Below are positions 16,791 through 24,885 of a stretch of DNA of 64,000 nucleotides, piece after piece (the stretch's first letter is position 1; the number at the start of each line of letters is the position of its first letter). The stretch lies in contig NZ_JAJKFQ010000001.1 of assembly GCF_020966635.1 (NCBI RefSeq), forward strand, positions 248,001-312,000, read 5' to 3'. A model generated the notes under the pieces. That model saw only the letters and a program-made list of their open reading frames with translations. It ran no database searches and was not told where the DNA came from. This stretch comes from Stieleria sp. JC731. GTDB lineage: Bacteria; Planctomycetota; Planctomycetia; Pirellulales; Pirellulaceae. Position numbers and translations under genes: made by a program.

Positions 16791-17087
16791 TCAGTCGCCT
16801 TTGTATTTCGGGATCGCAAAGGAGTGGAAGGTGATCACAACACCGACAGCGATCATCGAAAGCCCCAGCCAGCGTGGCGGCTGAACTCGCTTCTTGGGTT
16901 TAGGGACCACCGGTTCGATCAAGGCGCCGACAGTGGTCGAGTTATCGACCAGGGGCGTGTTGGTCATCTTCGCCATGAAGCGGGTTGACGGTTCGTTCAG
17001 GACGAACGATTCAACGCGACGAAATTGCAGCCCCAGTAGGATCAGCAGGATCCCGAATAGGAAATATCGATTTCGGTACAGTGACAT
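16791..17087 (-). CDS. Small two-helix membrane protein, unknown function
   Basis: 98 residues. One membrane helix lies near the N-terminus (YFLFGILLILLGLQF, residues 8-22) and another near the C-terminus (LGLSMIAVGVVITFHSFAI, about 74-92). The loop between them, about 50 residues, contains SFVLNEPSTRFMAKM and a basic KPKKRVQPPRW motif just before the second helix. No family is recognised. The gene stands alone and converges on the thioesterase gene across the 35-bp repeat. It is accepted as real because of the well-formed topology and the absence of a better frame on either strand. Confidence 0.6.
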   Translation of the reverse strand: MSLYRNRYFLFGILLILLGLQFRRVESFVLNEPSTRFMAKMTNTPLVDNSTTVGALIEPVVPKPKKRVQPPRWLGLSMIAVGVVITFHSFAIPKYKGD

Positions 17088-17412
17088 GGTTCTAGTCGAT
17101 CAGCAACGGAAGGGAGGAAGGGTTCCACGTTTTGCTATCGTCTAGCTCGGTCGGTGCAGACAACCGAACCGCCCACAGAAGTTTCGCGCTGCTCGATCAC
17201 CGTCGCTGTAATCGGAATCTCCCTAACAATCCGAGATGCGTTGCTGTGTTTCGTCGTCGGATTGCTGGGGTTCAGTTCAGTGGCCTCGTAGCGCCGGGCC
17301 TTTTTTGTCTCCCTAAGCCGCACGGCATTAGCCGCGGTTCCCATGACGGGTTTAGCTTTCCGGTCTGCACCAGCGATCACGCTTCTTTCCGATCCTTCCC
17401 TATCCCATCGAA
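17088..17412. other. Intergenic stretch with a repeat half-site
   Basis: 325 bp with no convincing gene. At 17314-17340 it contains CCTAAGCCGCACGGCATTAG and then CCGCGGTT, a single arm of the same palindrome family as the repeats at 12135 and 46326. Confidence 0.5.
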
Positions 17413-17724
17413 TCAATTTGACCCTTTGGGGGGATCATCACCGAATAATTGGTCAACCGCTTGCCGCATCGAACGTCCAAAGCTTTGGTAGGCGGACTCT
17501 TCCAGCAGATTGGCTTGGCTGCTTCGCATGATGGCTGCGGCGAGTGATTTGTGTTGTCGCCAATCATCGAGGTCAAACTCGCGAATGTCGGTGTAGACGT
17601 CCGAGAGGTTGTTGCTGATTTTGGGGACGAGGACGACGCCATTGTTTCCGTGGACGATGTGGTAATGCATCGCGACGAACAGCAGCAGTGCACCGCAGAA
17701 CATTCCGGCTAAGAACTTTGACAT
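17413..17724 (-). CDS. Small membrane-anchored protein, unknown function (planctomycetal)
   Basis: 103 residues. An N-terminal hydrophobic segment (MSKFLAGMFCGALLLFVAMH) can act as an uncleaved anchor or signal. The outer part is hydrophilic (NNGVVLVPKISNNLSDVYTD, FDLDDWRQHKSLAAAIMRSS) and ends with a helix and DDPPKGSN. Short proteins with the VVLVPK and D-x-R-x-F-D-L-D-D-W pattern look like a conserved planctomycetal family, but no function is known to me. Monocistronic, transcribed away from the tRNA gene. Confidence 0.6.
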   Translation of the reverse strand: MSKFLAGMFCGALLLFVAMHYHIVHGNNGVVLVPKISNNLSDVYTDIREFDLDDWRQHKSLAAAIMRSSQANLLEESAYQSFGRSMRQAVDQLFGDDPPKGSN

Positions 17725-18017
17725 TTTGGAATGGTGGAATTGAACGGGCGGGGGAGGAAAGTTGAGTGCTGTGGTGCGGCAGCGGGGACAGCGTGTGGTA
17801 TTGGGGGCAGGGAATTAATAGGCGTTCAGGCGGATGCGGGCAAGTCAGGTAAAAAATGGCAAACCTTGGACCAAGAAACGCTCGAAGCATCTTGACGATA
17901 CGCCCGGATCGCTACAGACTACGCAACCCGTCGTGGACGGCATTTGATTGAAGTTTCGTTCATCACTTGCCGATCAAAGACACTCCCGGGCAGGATAACT
18001 TGCCTGGAGAGCAAAAA

Positions 18018-18091
18018 GGGCGATTAGCTCAGTTGGTTAGAGCGCCACGTTGACATCGTGGAGGTCACAGATTCGAGTTCTGTATCGCCCA
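18018..18091 (+). tRNA. tRNA-Val (anticodon GAC)
   Basis: A 74-nt cloverleaf. Acceptor GGGCGAT (18018-18024) pairs with ATCGCCC (18084-18090), with discriminator A. The D-arm is TAGCTCAGTTGGTTAGAGC, the anticodon stem CCACG/CGTGG encloses the loop TTGACAT (anticodon GAC, reads GUC/GUU), and the T-arm contains TTCGAGT. CCA is not encoded. Confidence 0.95.
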
Positions 18092-18102
18092 CTTAGAAAG
18101 AG

Positions 18103-18137
18103 AACCCCGCAAGGCCAAGCGTCCTGCGGGGTTTTTT
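18103..18137 (+). terminator. Terminator of tRNA-Val
   Basis: 9-bp stem AACCCCGCA (18103-18111) with TGCGGGGTT (18125-18133), followed by a T-run to 18137, 12 bp after the tRNA. Confidence 0.85.
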
Positions 18138-18185
18138 CGTAGGGCAATCGCCCACCATGCACCCATCCCGCATCCCAATCGTACC

Positions 18186-18538
18186 CATCACGCTCCGCGT
18201 GATGCGAGTCGACTGTATCCATCACGCTCCGACGCGATGTGTGTGTTGGTTTTTGCAATGGTCGTAGCCGGTTGGCGACGGTGGGTTTGTTTTGGGAACG
18301 GTCGGAAGAGCCCCTCATCCCCGGCCCTTCTCCCCGCACGCGGGGCGGAGGGAGCCAGAGTAAGAGATGGCTATCGCACGCGGGGCGAAGGGAGCCTGTG
18401 TAAGGTTGGCGATCGTGGGCGGAGCGAAGGGGGCCAGCGTAGGTGAACCCTGTAAAGTGTGACGGAGATCCAAAGTCAGGTGACTTGCGTCCCAACTGTG
18501 ATTGACTGAATTGGTACCCATCACGCTCCGGCGTGATG
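18186..18538. repeat. Composite palindromic repeat block A
   Basis: Contains three copies of a short hairpin CATCACGC-TCC(N)-GCGTGATG or a one-base variant (18186-18204, 18220-18239, 18519-18538). Between them is a 150-bp segment that is also present at 24555-24715. That segment includes GGTGGGTTTGTT and the GC-rich palindrome CCCTTCTCCCCGC..GCGGGG, with degenerate tandem copies of a CACGCGGGGCGAAGGGAGCC unit. No coding potential is visible. Confidence 0.75.
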
Positions 18539-18595
18539 TCTCAGCACAATCATTCCTTCAGCAAAGGTAAGCCTGCACGCACTGCCAAAGCGGTA

Positions 18596-19213
18596 TCATC
18601 GTGGGATGATGCAACCGATCGCTTTGGTTTCTGGGACGCGAACGGGGTGATTGCTTAGGACATCCGTGATCGCTTCGGCCAGATCATCTCGTGTCGCAGA
18701 AGGGCGGCGTTTCCCATAGCCAACGATGCGATCGTCGATTCGCCCTCGATATCGGACCGCGCCGGTTGAGTCGAGCACGACGGCTTCGGGAGTGACCGTT
18801 GCGTCCAAAGTACGTGCCAATTGCAGATCGGTGTCGATGTAGACGGGGACTTTTATTTGATACTGACGGCAATGGGATTCGACATCCGCAACCGAGATAG
18901 ATTGCGAGGGATAGACAAACGCAAAATTCATCTGGCTTCGATCAACCCTTTCAAACAATCGGTTGAGTGTTGGCATGTAGCTATTGGCGACGGGGCAATC
19001 ATGTTTGACAAAGATGATCGTTATAGGCTTACGCGCAAGCAGTGTCGGTACGTTGATGGTCTGTACGTTGATGACGTCGCCATCGGCATCAATCACAGAG
19101 ATCGGGGAAAGGTTCGTGGAATCAAGCGTGCCAACCGGATCGATAGCCCCAACGTTTGGGGCATGACACAACAATACGATCAGTTGAAGAGCGGTACAAA
19201 GGGGGCGTGACAT
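18596..19213 (-). CDS. Redoxin (AhpC/TSA-like) periplasmic protein
   Basis: 205 residues with a signal peptide (MSRPLCTALQLIVLLCHAP..GAI). It has a thioredoxin-like fold of the peroxiredoxin/redoxin type. The active-site segment is IIFVKHDCPVANSYMPTLNR (Cys near residue 73), where the usual CxxC of thioredoxins is replaced by a single Cys in H-D-C-P-V-A-N. The rest matches the fold: VDIDTD-like PVYIDTDLQLARTLDATVTP (cis-Pro loop TPEAV), then RYRGRIDDR. Planctomycetes often carry such a redoxin fused to a cytochrome c and copper-monooxygenase module; here that module is the adjacent gene at 19274. It lies 60 bp downstream of that gene, probably in one operon. The electron partner is unknown. 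Confidence 0.8.
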   Translation of the reverse strand: MSRPLCTALQLIVLLCHAPNVGAIDPVGTLDSTNLSPISVIDADGDVINVQTINVPTLLARKPITIIFVKHDCPVANSYMPTLNRLFERVDRSQMNFAFVYPSQSISVADVESHCRQYQIKVPVYIDTDLQLARTLDATVTPEAVVLDSTGAVRYRGRIDDRIVGYGKRRPSATRDDLAEAITDVLSNHPVRVPETKAIGCIIPR

Positions 19214-19273
19214 GGAGTTTTCGTCTCGACGGATGGTGGATAACGCAAAAGAACTTTGACGGGGCTGCGAATC

Positions 19274-20899
19274 TTATTCTTCGTCGGACATCAATTCCGA
19301 GATGAAGGTCCGTAGTCGCCGGATCTCGGTTTCGTCGAGCGTTGCATCTTGATCGTTGTCAAAAAAGTCGAATAGGCGGCTCCGGAAACGCTCCGGTACT
19401 TCAGAAGATTGGATCTTTTGATCTCCGTTTTGATCCAACAGCATCAGCAGCCGCATGTTCGGCATTCGCGTCGGCAGAGATATGCCCAGTTTTTGCTGTT
19501 GTGCAAGGATTCGTCTTCGCAGCGCGTCTTTGGTGTTCTGCTGAATATCTTTGATTAAGACGTCACGTTCCGACTCGTCTTTTGCGACAACATTTAGAAT
19601 CATAGAACCCATCTCGTCGGTTGACTCGCGGCCCCAGGCGATTTGTCGTGGAGGCGTGAAAGGGTTCGATGGGTTCGCCGCCGAGTTGTCGTAGGTGATG
19701 CGAACGTCCAGTCGAGTTCCTGTAGGTAGATCAATCGCATCGGCGAACTGATAGGAGTCTTGCCAATCGAGATCCCAGTCCTCGATTTTTAAGAGCGTCA
19801 GCATCGAACCACCAGGAAGCGTCGCATCGAGTTGCATGCTGCTGCAAATGTAGTGAGCATGCCCGCCCACTTCGATTGCGGAAACATCGATTGGCAACGT
19901 GTAAGAATGGCGGACAACAAAGTTGGCTTCACCTGCTGGAACATCAATGCCCGCACCGATTCCGAAAAGCGGTGGCAATTGAAGTGGAATCAATTCATGA
20001 GACGGCGCTTTGTCAGCGAAATAAATCGCCAGCGTGGCTTGCTCAGTCTCCGTACGACCGATCGGGTGGAAGTGCGTTTGCATGACGATATCACTTCCTG
20101 CGGGTAACTTTCGAGCGAGGTCGCCCGGCAATCGCGTTGGTATCGCTCCGGGCACGTAACCACCCAATCCGCGATTGAAGTTTTCTGTAATTCCGCCCGC
20201 TCCGGCCCAAGCTGCACTCAGAAAGCTCATTCCATTGAACCCTGTTCTGCCGTCGCTTGCATGCCGCTGCCGTAACTTGCCGGATGGATCGACGAAGAAC
20301 AAGGCATGATGCATCGCGCCGCGAGCGCTCGGGCGAATCTCCATCGCTTTGATCCAGCGGTCTTTGGTCAGCCCGACTTCGAACACGAACGAGCGATAGA
20401 GATCCGGACCTTCGGCAGGAATTTCGAACGGAGTTTTCATCGACACGACGAGGTCGGGTTGGCCTAGCAGCCAATCTGTCGGCTCTGGTTGCTCGGCTAT
20501 GTCGCCAAGCGTTGCTTGGGGAGGTTGGGGCCGTTCACCACGTGGCTTTCCGGCGGCAATCCAGGTCGAAATGATCTTCCGGTCGTGATCGTTGATGCAA
20601 CGTTCATTTACAAATTTGATGCCCGTATCAACCGGTTTCCAGGGTGGCATGTAGCCATCTGCAATCACCGCCTCGATCGTTTCGGCGTGCGTCGCGACGT
20701 CTTCGAAAGTGAGTAGGGGAAATGGGCCAGATTGATTGGGCTGATGGCATCCAGAACAGTTTTGGGCAATGATCGGGGCAACATCGTTTTCATAGTCAAC
20801 CGACTCGGTAATTGAGCCGGCACTGGCGGACAAAGCTGACATCAGCAACATCGTTGCGCCGACAAGACAGCGGTAAAAAGATCGGATAGTTGAAATCAC
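19274..20899 (-). CDS. Secreted cytochrome c / copper type II monooxygenase-like protein with EF-hands
   Basis: About 541 residues from GTG 20899, chosen because it gives a normal signal peptide (basic IRSFYR then a hydrophobic core) and has AGGTG just upstream. An ATG-like frame is open to 20956. Domains in order: a single c-type heme motif CSGCH (in VAPIIAQNCSGCHQPNQSGP), then a PHM-like copper region. Candidate ligands there are MHHALFF, QTHFHPIG and VGGHAHYI, with a distal Met near DEMGSM. Two EF-hand-like loops lie at the C-terminus (DQNGDQKIQSSE and DNDQDATLDETE). The PHM family hydroxylates substrates with copper and an electron donor; the heme domain may deliver electrons. Substrate unknown. 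It is upstream of the redoxin and 138 bp downstream of the membrane regulator gene. Confidence 0.78.
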   Translation of the reverse strand: MISTIRSFYRCLVGATMLLMSALSASAGSITESVDYENDVAPIIAQNCSGCHQPNQSGPFPLLTFEDVATHAETIEAVIADGYMPPWKPVDTGIKFVNERCINDHDRKIISTWIAAGKPRGERPQPPQATLGDIAEQPEPTDWLLGQPDLVVSMKTPFEIPAEGPDLYRSFVFEVGLTKDRWIKAMEIRPSARGAMHHALFFVDPSGKLRQRHASDGRTGFNGMSFLSAAWAGAGGITENFNRGLGGYVPGAIPTRLPGDLARKLPAGSDIVMQTHFHPIGRTETEQATLAIYFADKAPSHELIPLQLPPLFGIGAGIDVPAGEANFVVRHSYTLPIDVSAIEVGGHAHYICSSMQLDATLPGGSMLTLLKIEDWDLDWQDSYQFADAIDLPTGTRLDVRITYDNSAANPSNPFTPPRQIAWGRESTDEMGSMILNVVAKDESERDVLIKDIQQNTKDALRRRILAQQQKLGISLPTRMPNMRLLMLLDQNGDQKIQSSEVPERFRSRLFDFFDNDQDATLDETEIRRLRTFISELMSDEE

Positions 20900-21037
20900 C
20901 GAAAAGCACCTGAGCAATGGAAAAGTTTTGCAACGTGCTACGATCGCACAAAGCATTCACGTTTCTATTGCTGTTGTGTGGTGATTCGAGGACAGCAGAT
21001 CTTGAAGATTGTTGGCGATCGCATCCAAAGTAATCGG

Positions 21038-22027
21038 TCATTGAGTGTCGTTCGCTTTGGATGCACCCTCATTCGTTATAGACAACGGCTTTACTGACAA
21101 CGGCAACACGGTTTGGCCCGACCGACTGTGGGCGGTGTGTTGAAACCATTCTGAATCTAAATCCGGATAACCGACGAGGTCGATTTGCCATCGCCGCGGC
21201 ATGTAGTTTCCTGCATTGTCCGACCAGCGAATGATGATTCGCTCGGCGACGCCCGTTTCGGTATTGGCCCAAAGGTCGATCTGGACGGGTAAGGGGACGG
21301 CTGACGTGTTGTCATCACCCTTGATGATCGTTCCGACAACATGGTGACAAAGCACCGTTAAAGCAGTGTTATTCGTTCTTGTAATCCGTTCGTCATCGGC
21401 CAATTCTAGTGAGTAAGATTCACTAAATCGTGTGAGAAGCGTTTGCATGTGAAGGAGTGGTGAGTTCAGGCCTTGCGGCTGCAACACACTGCCAACCATC
21501 AATTGATCACCGGTGATGACGGGGCCCATGCGAGGCACGAACCAGCGTGATTGGTCATCGCCGCCCAACCAAAGTTCTCCCCCCGGCAACCAGCCTGGGT
21601 GTTGTAAGCAGAATTCCCCATCGCGGCTGATGTAAAGTGTTGCGGCAACATCACGATCGCCAATGACGGGCCAGCGGTTGATCATTTGGACGTGATATTG
21701 GCGTGTCGGATAGACGTTTCGCATCGCACGCATCACCGTCGCGTAGGCGGTATTGCCTCCCAGGGAAAATGAGACCGCGATGCCTGCAATTAGCATCACG
21801 GCAGCTGCCATGGTCAGTCGCGTTATGTTTCGTCGCGACAACAACCTGGCACCTCTTGAATGGGTCGAGGGCAGTTCGACGGACGGTTCAGATTCGGACC
21901 GAATCTTTTGCATTAGTGCTTCGATCCTTCGCTCATCAGCAGCAGGATCCGGTGCTAGCGCTTCCTGCAGCAGCGTGTCGATGTAGCGATTGTCATGATC
22001 GGGCAATTCGTTGGGCCTGCGAATCAT
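21038..22027 (-). CDS. Membrane-anchored putative anti-sigma / regulatory protein
   Basis: 329 residues, with a clear AAGGGA Shine-Dalgarno before ATG. The N-terminal cytosolic part (about 70 residues, acidic: YIDTLLQEALAPDPAADERR) is followed by one membrane segment (LTMAAAVMLIAGIAVSFSLG, about 71-90). The periplasmic part resembles planctomycetal sigma-partner proteins: YATVMRAMRNVYPTRQYHV, later ITRTNNTALTVLCHHVVGTI and VAERIIIRWSDN. It starts 15 bp after the stop of the sigma factor gene, the usual order for sigma and anti-sigma pairs. The N-terminus lacks an obvious zinc-binding H-x3-C-x2-C anti-sigma motif, so the anti-sigma role rests on position and topology. Confidence 0.65.
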   Translation of the reverse strand: MIRRPNELPDHDNRYIDTLLQEALAPDPAADERRIEALMQKIRSESEPSVELPSTHSRGARLLSRRNITRLTMAAAVMLIAGIAVSFSLGGNTAYATVMRAMRNVYPTRQYHVQMINRWPVIGDRDVAATLYISRDGEFCLQHPGWLPGGELWLGGDDQSRWFVPRMGPVITGDQLMVGSVLQPQGLNSPLLHMQTLLTRFSESYSLELADDERITRTNNTALTVLCHHVVGTIIKGDDNTSAVPLPVQIDLWANTETGVAERIIIRWSDNAGNYMPRRWQIDLVGYPDLDSEWFQHTAHSRSGQTVLPLSVKPLSITNEGASKANDTQ

Positions 22028-22042
22028 TGTTGGTCCCTTCGG

Positions 22043-22576
22043 TCACTGAGCAGCAATTTTTCGATTCATGCAATCGGCAAGCATCGCCTTGCCGCGTGAT
22101 AACCGCTTCTTGACCGATTCAATGGCCGATCCGATGCGTTTACTTAGCTCACTTGGCTTCAGGTCGTGCAGGAAACGCAATTCGATGCAGGTGCGATAGT
22201 GGTCTGGTAAGTCAGATACGCAGTCGCGCAGGACCTGCAGCTTTTCATCGAGGGTGTCACCGCTGAGCATCTGTAATTGCTCGAAGCGAGAGTCGAGCAG
22301 CTGAAGCGTTTGCTGGTCGACACAAATGGCCTGCGAAGTTTTGCGTCCATGTGCCAGGATGACATTGGCGGCGATGGCGCGTAACCACGGCGCGAACGGA
22401 CGGGATCGATCAAAATCATCGATTCGACGCCATGCGACCATCATGGTTTCTTGCCAGATGTCGTCGATTGAAGACGAATCAAATACCGCACTGCGAATGT
22501 AAGCCAGCAGGGTACGCGAGTTCTCGCGCACAAGGATCTCGAACAAGTCGTGTGCGTTGGAATGCGGTTCAGGCAT
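22043..22576 (-). CDS. ECF-like RNA polymerase sigma-70 family factor
   Basis: 177 residues. Region 2: HDLFEILVRENSRTLLAYIR, then SSIDDIWQETMMVAWRRIDD and FAPWLRAIAANVILAHGRK (residues about 8-80). Region 4: LPDHYRTCIELRFLHDLKPS, ELSKRIGSAIESVKKRLSRG (about 122-165). It fits the sigma-70 family common in Rhodopirellula and Verrucomicrobia. It is first in a probable operon: sigma, membrane regulator, cytochrome/copper protein, redoxin. It is divergent from the secreted protein gene at 22900, so one or both flanks may be its targets. Confidence 0.88.
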   Translation of the reverse strand: MPEPHSNAHDLFEILVRENSRTLLAYIRSAVFDSSSIDDIWQETMMVAWRRIDDFDRSRPFAPWLRAIAANVILAHGRKTSQAICVDQQTLQLLDSRFEQLQMLSGDTLDEKLQVLRDCVSDLPDHYRTCIELRFLHDLKPSELSKRIGSAIESVKKRLSRGKAMLADCMNRKIAAQ

Positions 22577-22899
22577 ATCGATGAAGCGATTTTTCGCAAG
22601 GTGGAGGCTGGTTCATAAGCTAGTTTTTCCACGAAGTATTGTGCGATTGGGTCGCGGTCGAGGACACGAAAATCTCAATTTTCGAGGATTCGACTGGGAG
22701 GATGGTTTCCAACGGAACCGACTTCGTAGCGGTTTTAGGTTTGGTATCGAATACGCCAATCCATTGGCAACGAGAGCACCCGCCGAAAAAGAAAATTGGC
22801 TATCAGGTGTCCTCGATTTCGGTTCCGCGAACAACTAGCTACATCGATAGGGAAATCGCACACCACTTTTCGTCCGCAACAACTTGTCAAAGGCATCCC
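22577..22899. other. Divergent promoter region between sigma factor and secreted protein
   Basis: 323 bp. The rightward frame is open through it, but the signal peptide and an AAAGG motif place the start at 22900. No sigma-specific promoter could be assigned by eye. Confidence 0.5.
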
Positions 22900-24375
22900 A
22901 TGAAGTCATCGAGAATATTGAGCCGAATCCAGCACTTGGTCGTGATCGGTATCACAATTGTTTCCGTCAGCAACGTTGTTTCAAAAAGGGTTTTGGCTCA
23001 ACAATCCGACGCGTCTCCGGTCGCGTTGCTGTCGCCTCCTGCGATGGACGCGCTCGTTTCCAGTTGTGCGTTTTATCGTGACCCTGTGATCGAACACATT
23101 CTGTCGGCCGCTCAAGACCCACAGTCGTTGCACGTGGCTGCCGTCGATGGGGTAAACAGTCAAACTGATGAAAGCCTATTGTTTTTGGCAAAGTACCCAG
23201 AATTGCTTCAGCAGCTTGACTCGCAACTGGCGTTGACCGCACGGCTCGGTGTCGCGGCACGTACACAAATCAACGACGTTTGGGATGCGATCGATCGTGT
23301 CCGGAAAGCCTACAAAATGGCCGAGGCGACCTACGCCAATCAGCCTGCAACAGTGACGAATGTTGCCGCGGTTCCTGTTCCCACGGCTTATGTCCCGGCG
23401 GGTTACATCGCTTACACGGCCACCTTGTGGGCTGATGCGGTGATCGATGAATTGAATGACGAATACAACGTGTACGTTGCTTCGCAAACGGCAACCGGTC
23501 CTGCGGGAACGACAGCGACAACTGGCACCGTCAGTGGGCAGGTGCCCCATGGTGACACGACCGTCGCAGGCGTCGCCGGGGCGGGAGCCGTGACTGGTCC
23601 TGCGGGCAACACCGTCTATGGAGTTGGCGGTGCGGCCGGTTCGGTAACCAATACCGGTTCGGGGTACAACACAAGTTCTGTCGCTGGAGGCGCGGTCTAC
23701 AATCCCGCGACCGGCAACTACGCCGGCGCCGTTCGGAGCGGCGACGCATCGACATCGCAAAATGCGGATGGGACAACAAGCTTCGACCGATCAGCAACGA
23801 CTCAAACTGTCAGCAGTTACGGCAGTTCGACAATCACACACGAAGGAGCCGGAACCGCAGGTGGGATTGGCAATAGCAGCTACAACGGGTCCAGCTCGAT
23901 CGATTCGACGCACGGTAACGCGAGCATTGAAACGAGTGCAGGGAACGGGCAAGTCACATCAACGGTGACGACCGACAACGGTAGCCACTCCGTCACTGCT
24001 GGCGACGGACAGTTCGGCAGTCAATCGCAGAGTACTGCACGTGAGAGCCAATCGGCATCGAGTGCTCAACGGTCTTTCGCTCGCAACAGCGGACAAGCTG
24101 GAAATTTCAACGAGGCATTGGCCGGGCAAGGCCTTAGTGCCCGATCGAATACTCTGAAGCATGAAGGAAACGCTAGTAGCCGGTTCGGTCGCTCGGCAGG
24201 TGCATCACGAGCAAGCTCGGTGACCGGAGCTGATACGAGACAAGATTTCAGTCGTGGAAGCGGCAACTTCTCATCATCCTTGGGTGTCCAGAATGGTATC
24301 CAGACCCAAAGTCGAGGGACCAGTTTGGGCGGCAGCCGAGGAGGGGCGCGATCAGGTCGAGGCGGACGTCGCTAA
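22900..24375 (+). CDS. Large secreted low-complexity (Gly/Ser/Thr-rich) protein
   Basis: 491 residues from ATG 22900 (AAAGG 6 bp upstream). The frame is open back to 22639, but only this start gives a signal peptide (MKSSRILSRIQHLVVIGITI). Residues 30-165 look folded: SPPAMDALVSSCAFYRDPVI, DESLLFLAKYPELLQQLDSQ, WDAIDRVRKAYKMAEATYA. From about residue 200 on it is almost pure Gly, Ser, Thr, Asn and Ala, with imperfect repeats (e.g. GAVYNPATGNYAGAVRSGD, SNTYG-type). It ends in an Arg/Gly tail (GGSRGGARSGRGGRR). This is consistent with an extracellular matrix or adhesin-like role, which is inferred. It is divergent from the sigma factor gene. Confidence 0.7.
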   Translation: MKSSRILSRIQHLVVIGITIVSVSNVVSKRVLAQQSDASPVALLSPPAMDALVSSCAFYRDPVIEHILSAAQDPQSLHVAAVDGVNSQTDESLLFLAKYPELLQQLDSQLALTARLGVAARTQINDVWDAIDRVRKAYKMAEATYANQPATVTNVAAVPVPTAYVPAGYIAYTATLWADAVIDELNDEYNVYVASQTATGPAGTTATTGTVSGQVPHGDTTVAGVAGAGAVTGPAGNTVYGVGGAAGSVTNTGSGYNTSSVAGGAVYNPATGNYAGAVRSGDASTSQNADGTTSFDRSATTQTVSSYGSSTITHEGAGTAGGIGNSSYNGSSSIDSTHGNASIETSAGNGQVTSTVTTDNGSHSVTAGDGQFGSQSQSTARESQSASSAQRSFARNSGQAGNFNEALAGQGLSARSNTLKHEGNASSRFGRSAGASRASSVTGADTRQDFSRGSGNFSSSLGVQNGIQTQSRGTSLGGSRGGARSGRGGRR

Positions 24376-24399
24376 GCGATCAAGTCTTGATATCAGATG

Positions 24400-24840
24400 A
24401 GCATACCCGTTTGCGATCCAGGCGGGTGTGGTGCAGAGGAGGGGCAGTGGAAGACGGGCAATCGTGATGCTCCCGCAGAGATATTCGTACGGTACCCATC
24501 AGGCTGCATAGTGATGCTTCCGCTACGTAATGCGTTCGGTATCCATCACGCTCCGTCGTGATGTAGGTGTTGGTTTTTGCTTCGGTTGTGGTGGGTTGGC
24601 GACGGTGGGTTTGTTCTAGGAACGGTCGGGAGAGCCCCTCATCCCCAGCCCTTCTCCCCGCAAGCGGGGAGAAGGGAGCCAGAGTAAGTTGCGTGGCGAT
24701 CGCAAGCGGGGCGAAGGGAGCTTGGGGAAGAGATGGCGACCGCACGCGGTGCGAAGGGAGCCTGGGTATGAGATTGCAACCGCCAGCGCAGGTAGGGTGT
24801 GGCGATCGCAGGCGGGGCGATGGGAGCCAGGGTAAAAGAT
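24400..24840. repeat. Composite palindromic repeat block B (paralogue of block A)
   Basis: Contains the hairpin CATCACGC-TCCG-TCGTGATG (24544-24563). It then shares about 150 bp with block A at 18225-18390 with few differences, including a GGTGTTGGTTTTTGC tract. Next is a perfect 13-bp stem with AA loop, CCCTTCTCCCCGC/GCGGGGAGAAGGG (24649-24676). Four degenerate tandem units of the type GCGATCGCAAGCGGGGCGAA follow. It fills the gap between the two flanking genes and has no coding capacity. Confidence 0.75.
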
Positions 24841-24885
24841 GGTGATCGCGTTCGGTATAAACGTCCCGTTTGCGATTTAGTTGGT

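Noticed and set aside
17135-17416. 93-codon minus-strand frame
   Set aside because: Arg/Thr-rich composition without hydrophobic core or start signal; it spans a repeat half-site.
18237-18524. Short frames inside repeat block A
   Set aside because: They consist of translated repeat sequence and recur in several frames.
22639-22899. N-terminal extension of the low-complexity secreted protein
   Set aside because: The added 87 residues precede a good signal peptide and lie in the divergent promoter region.
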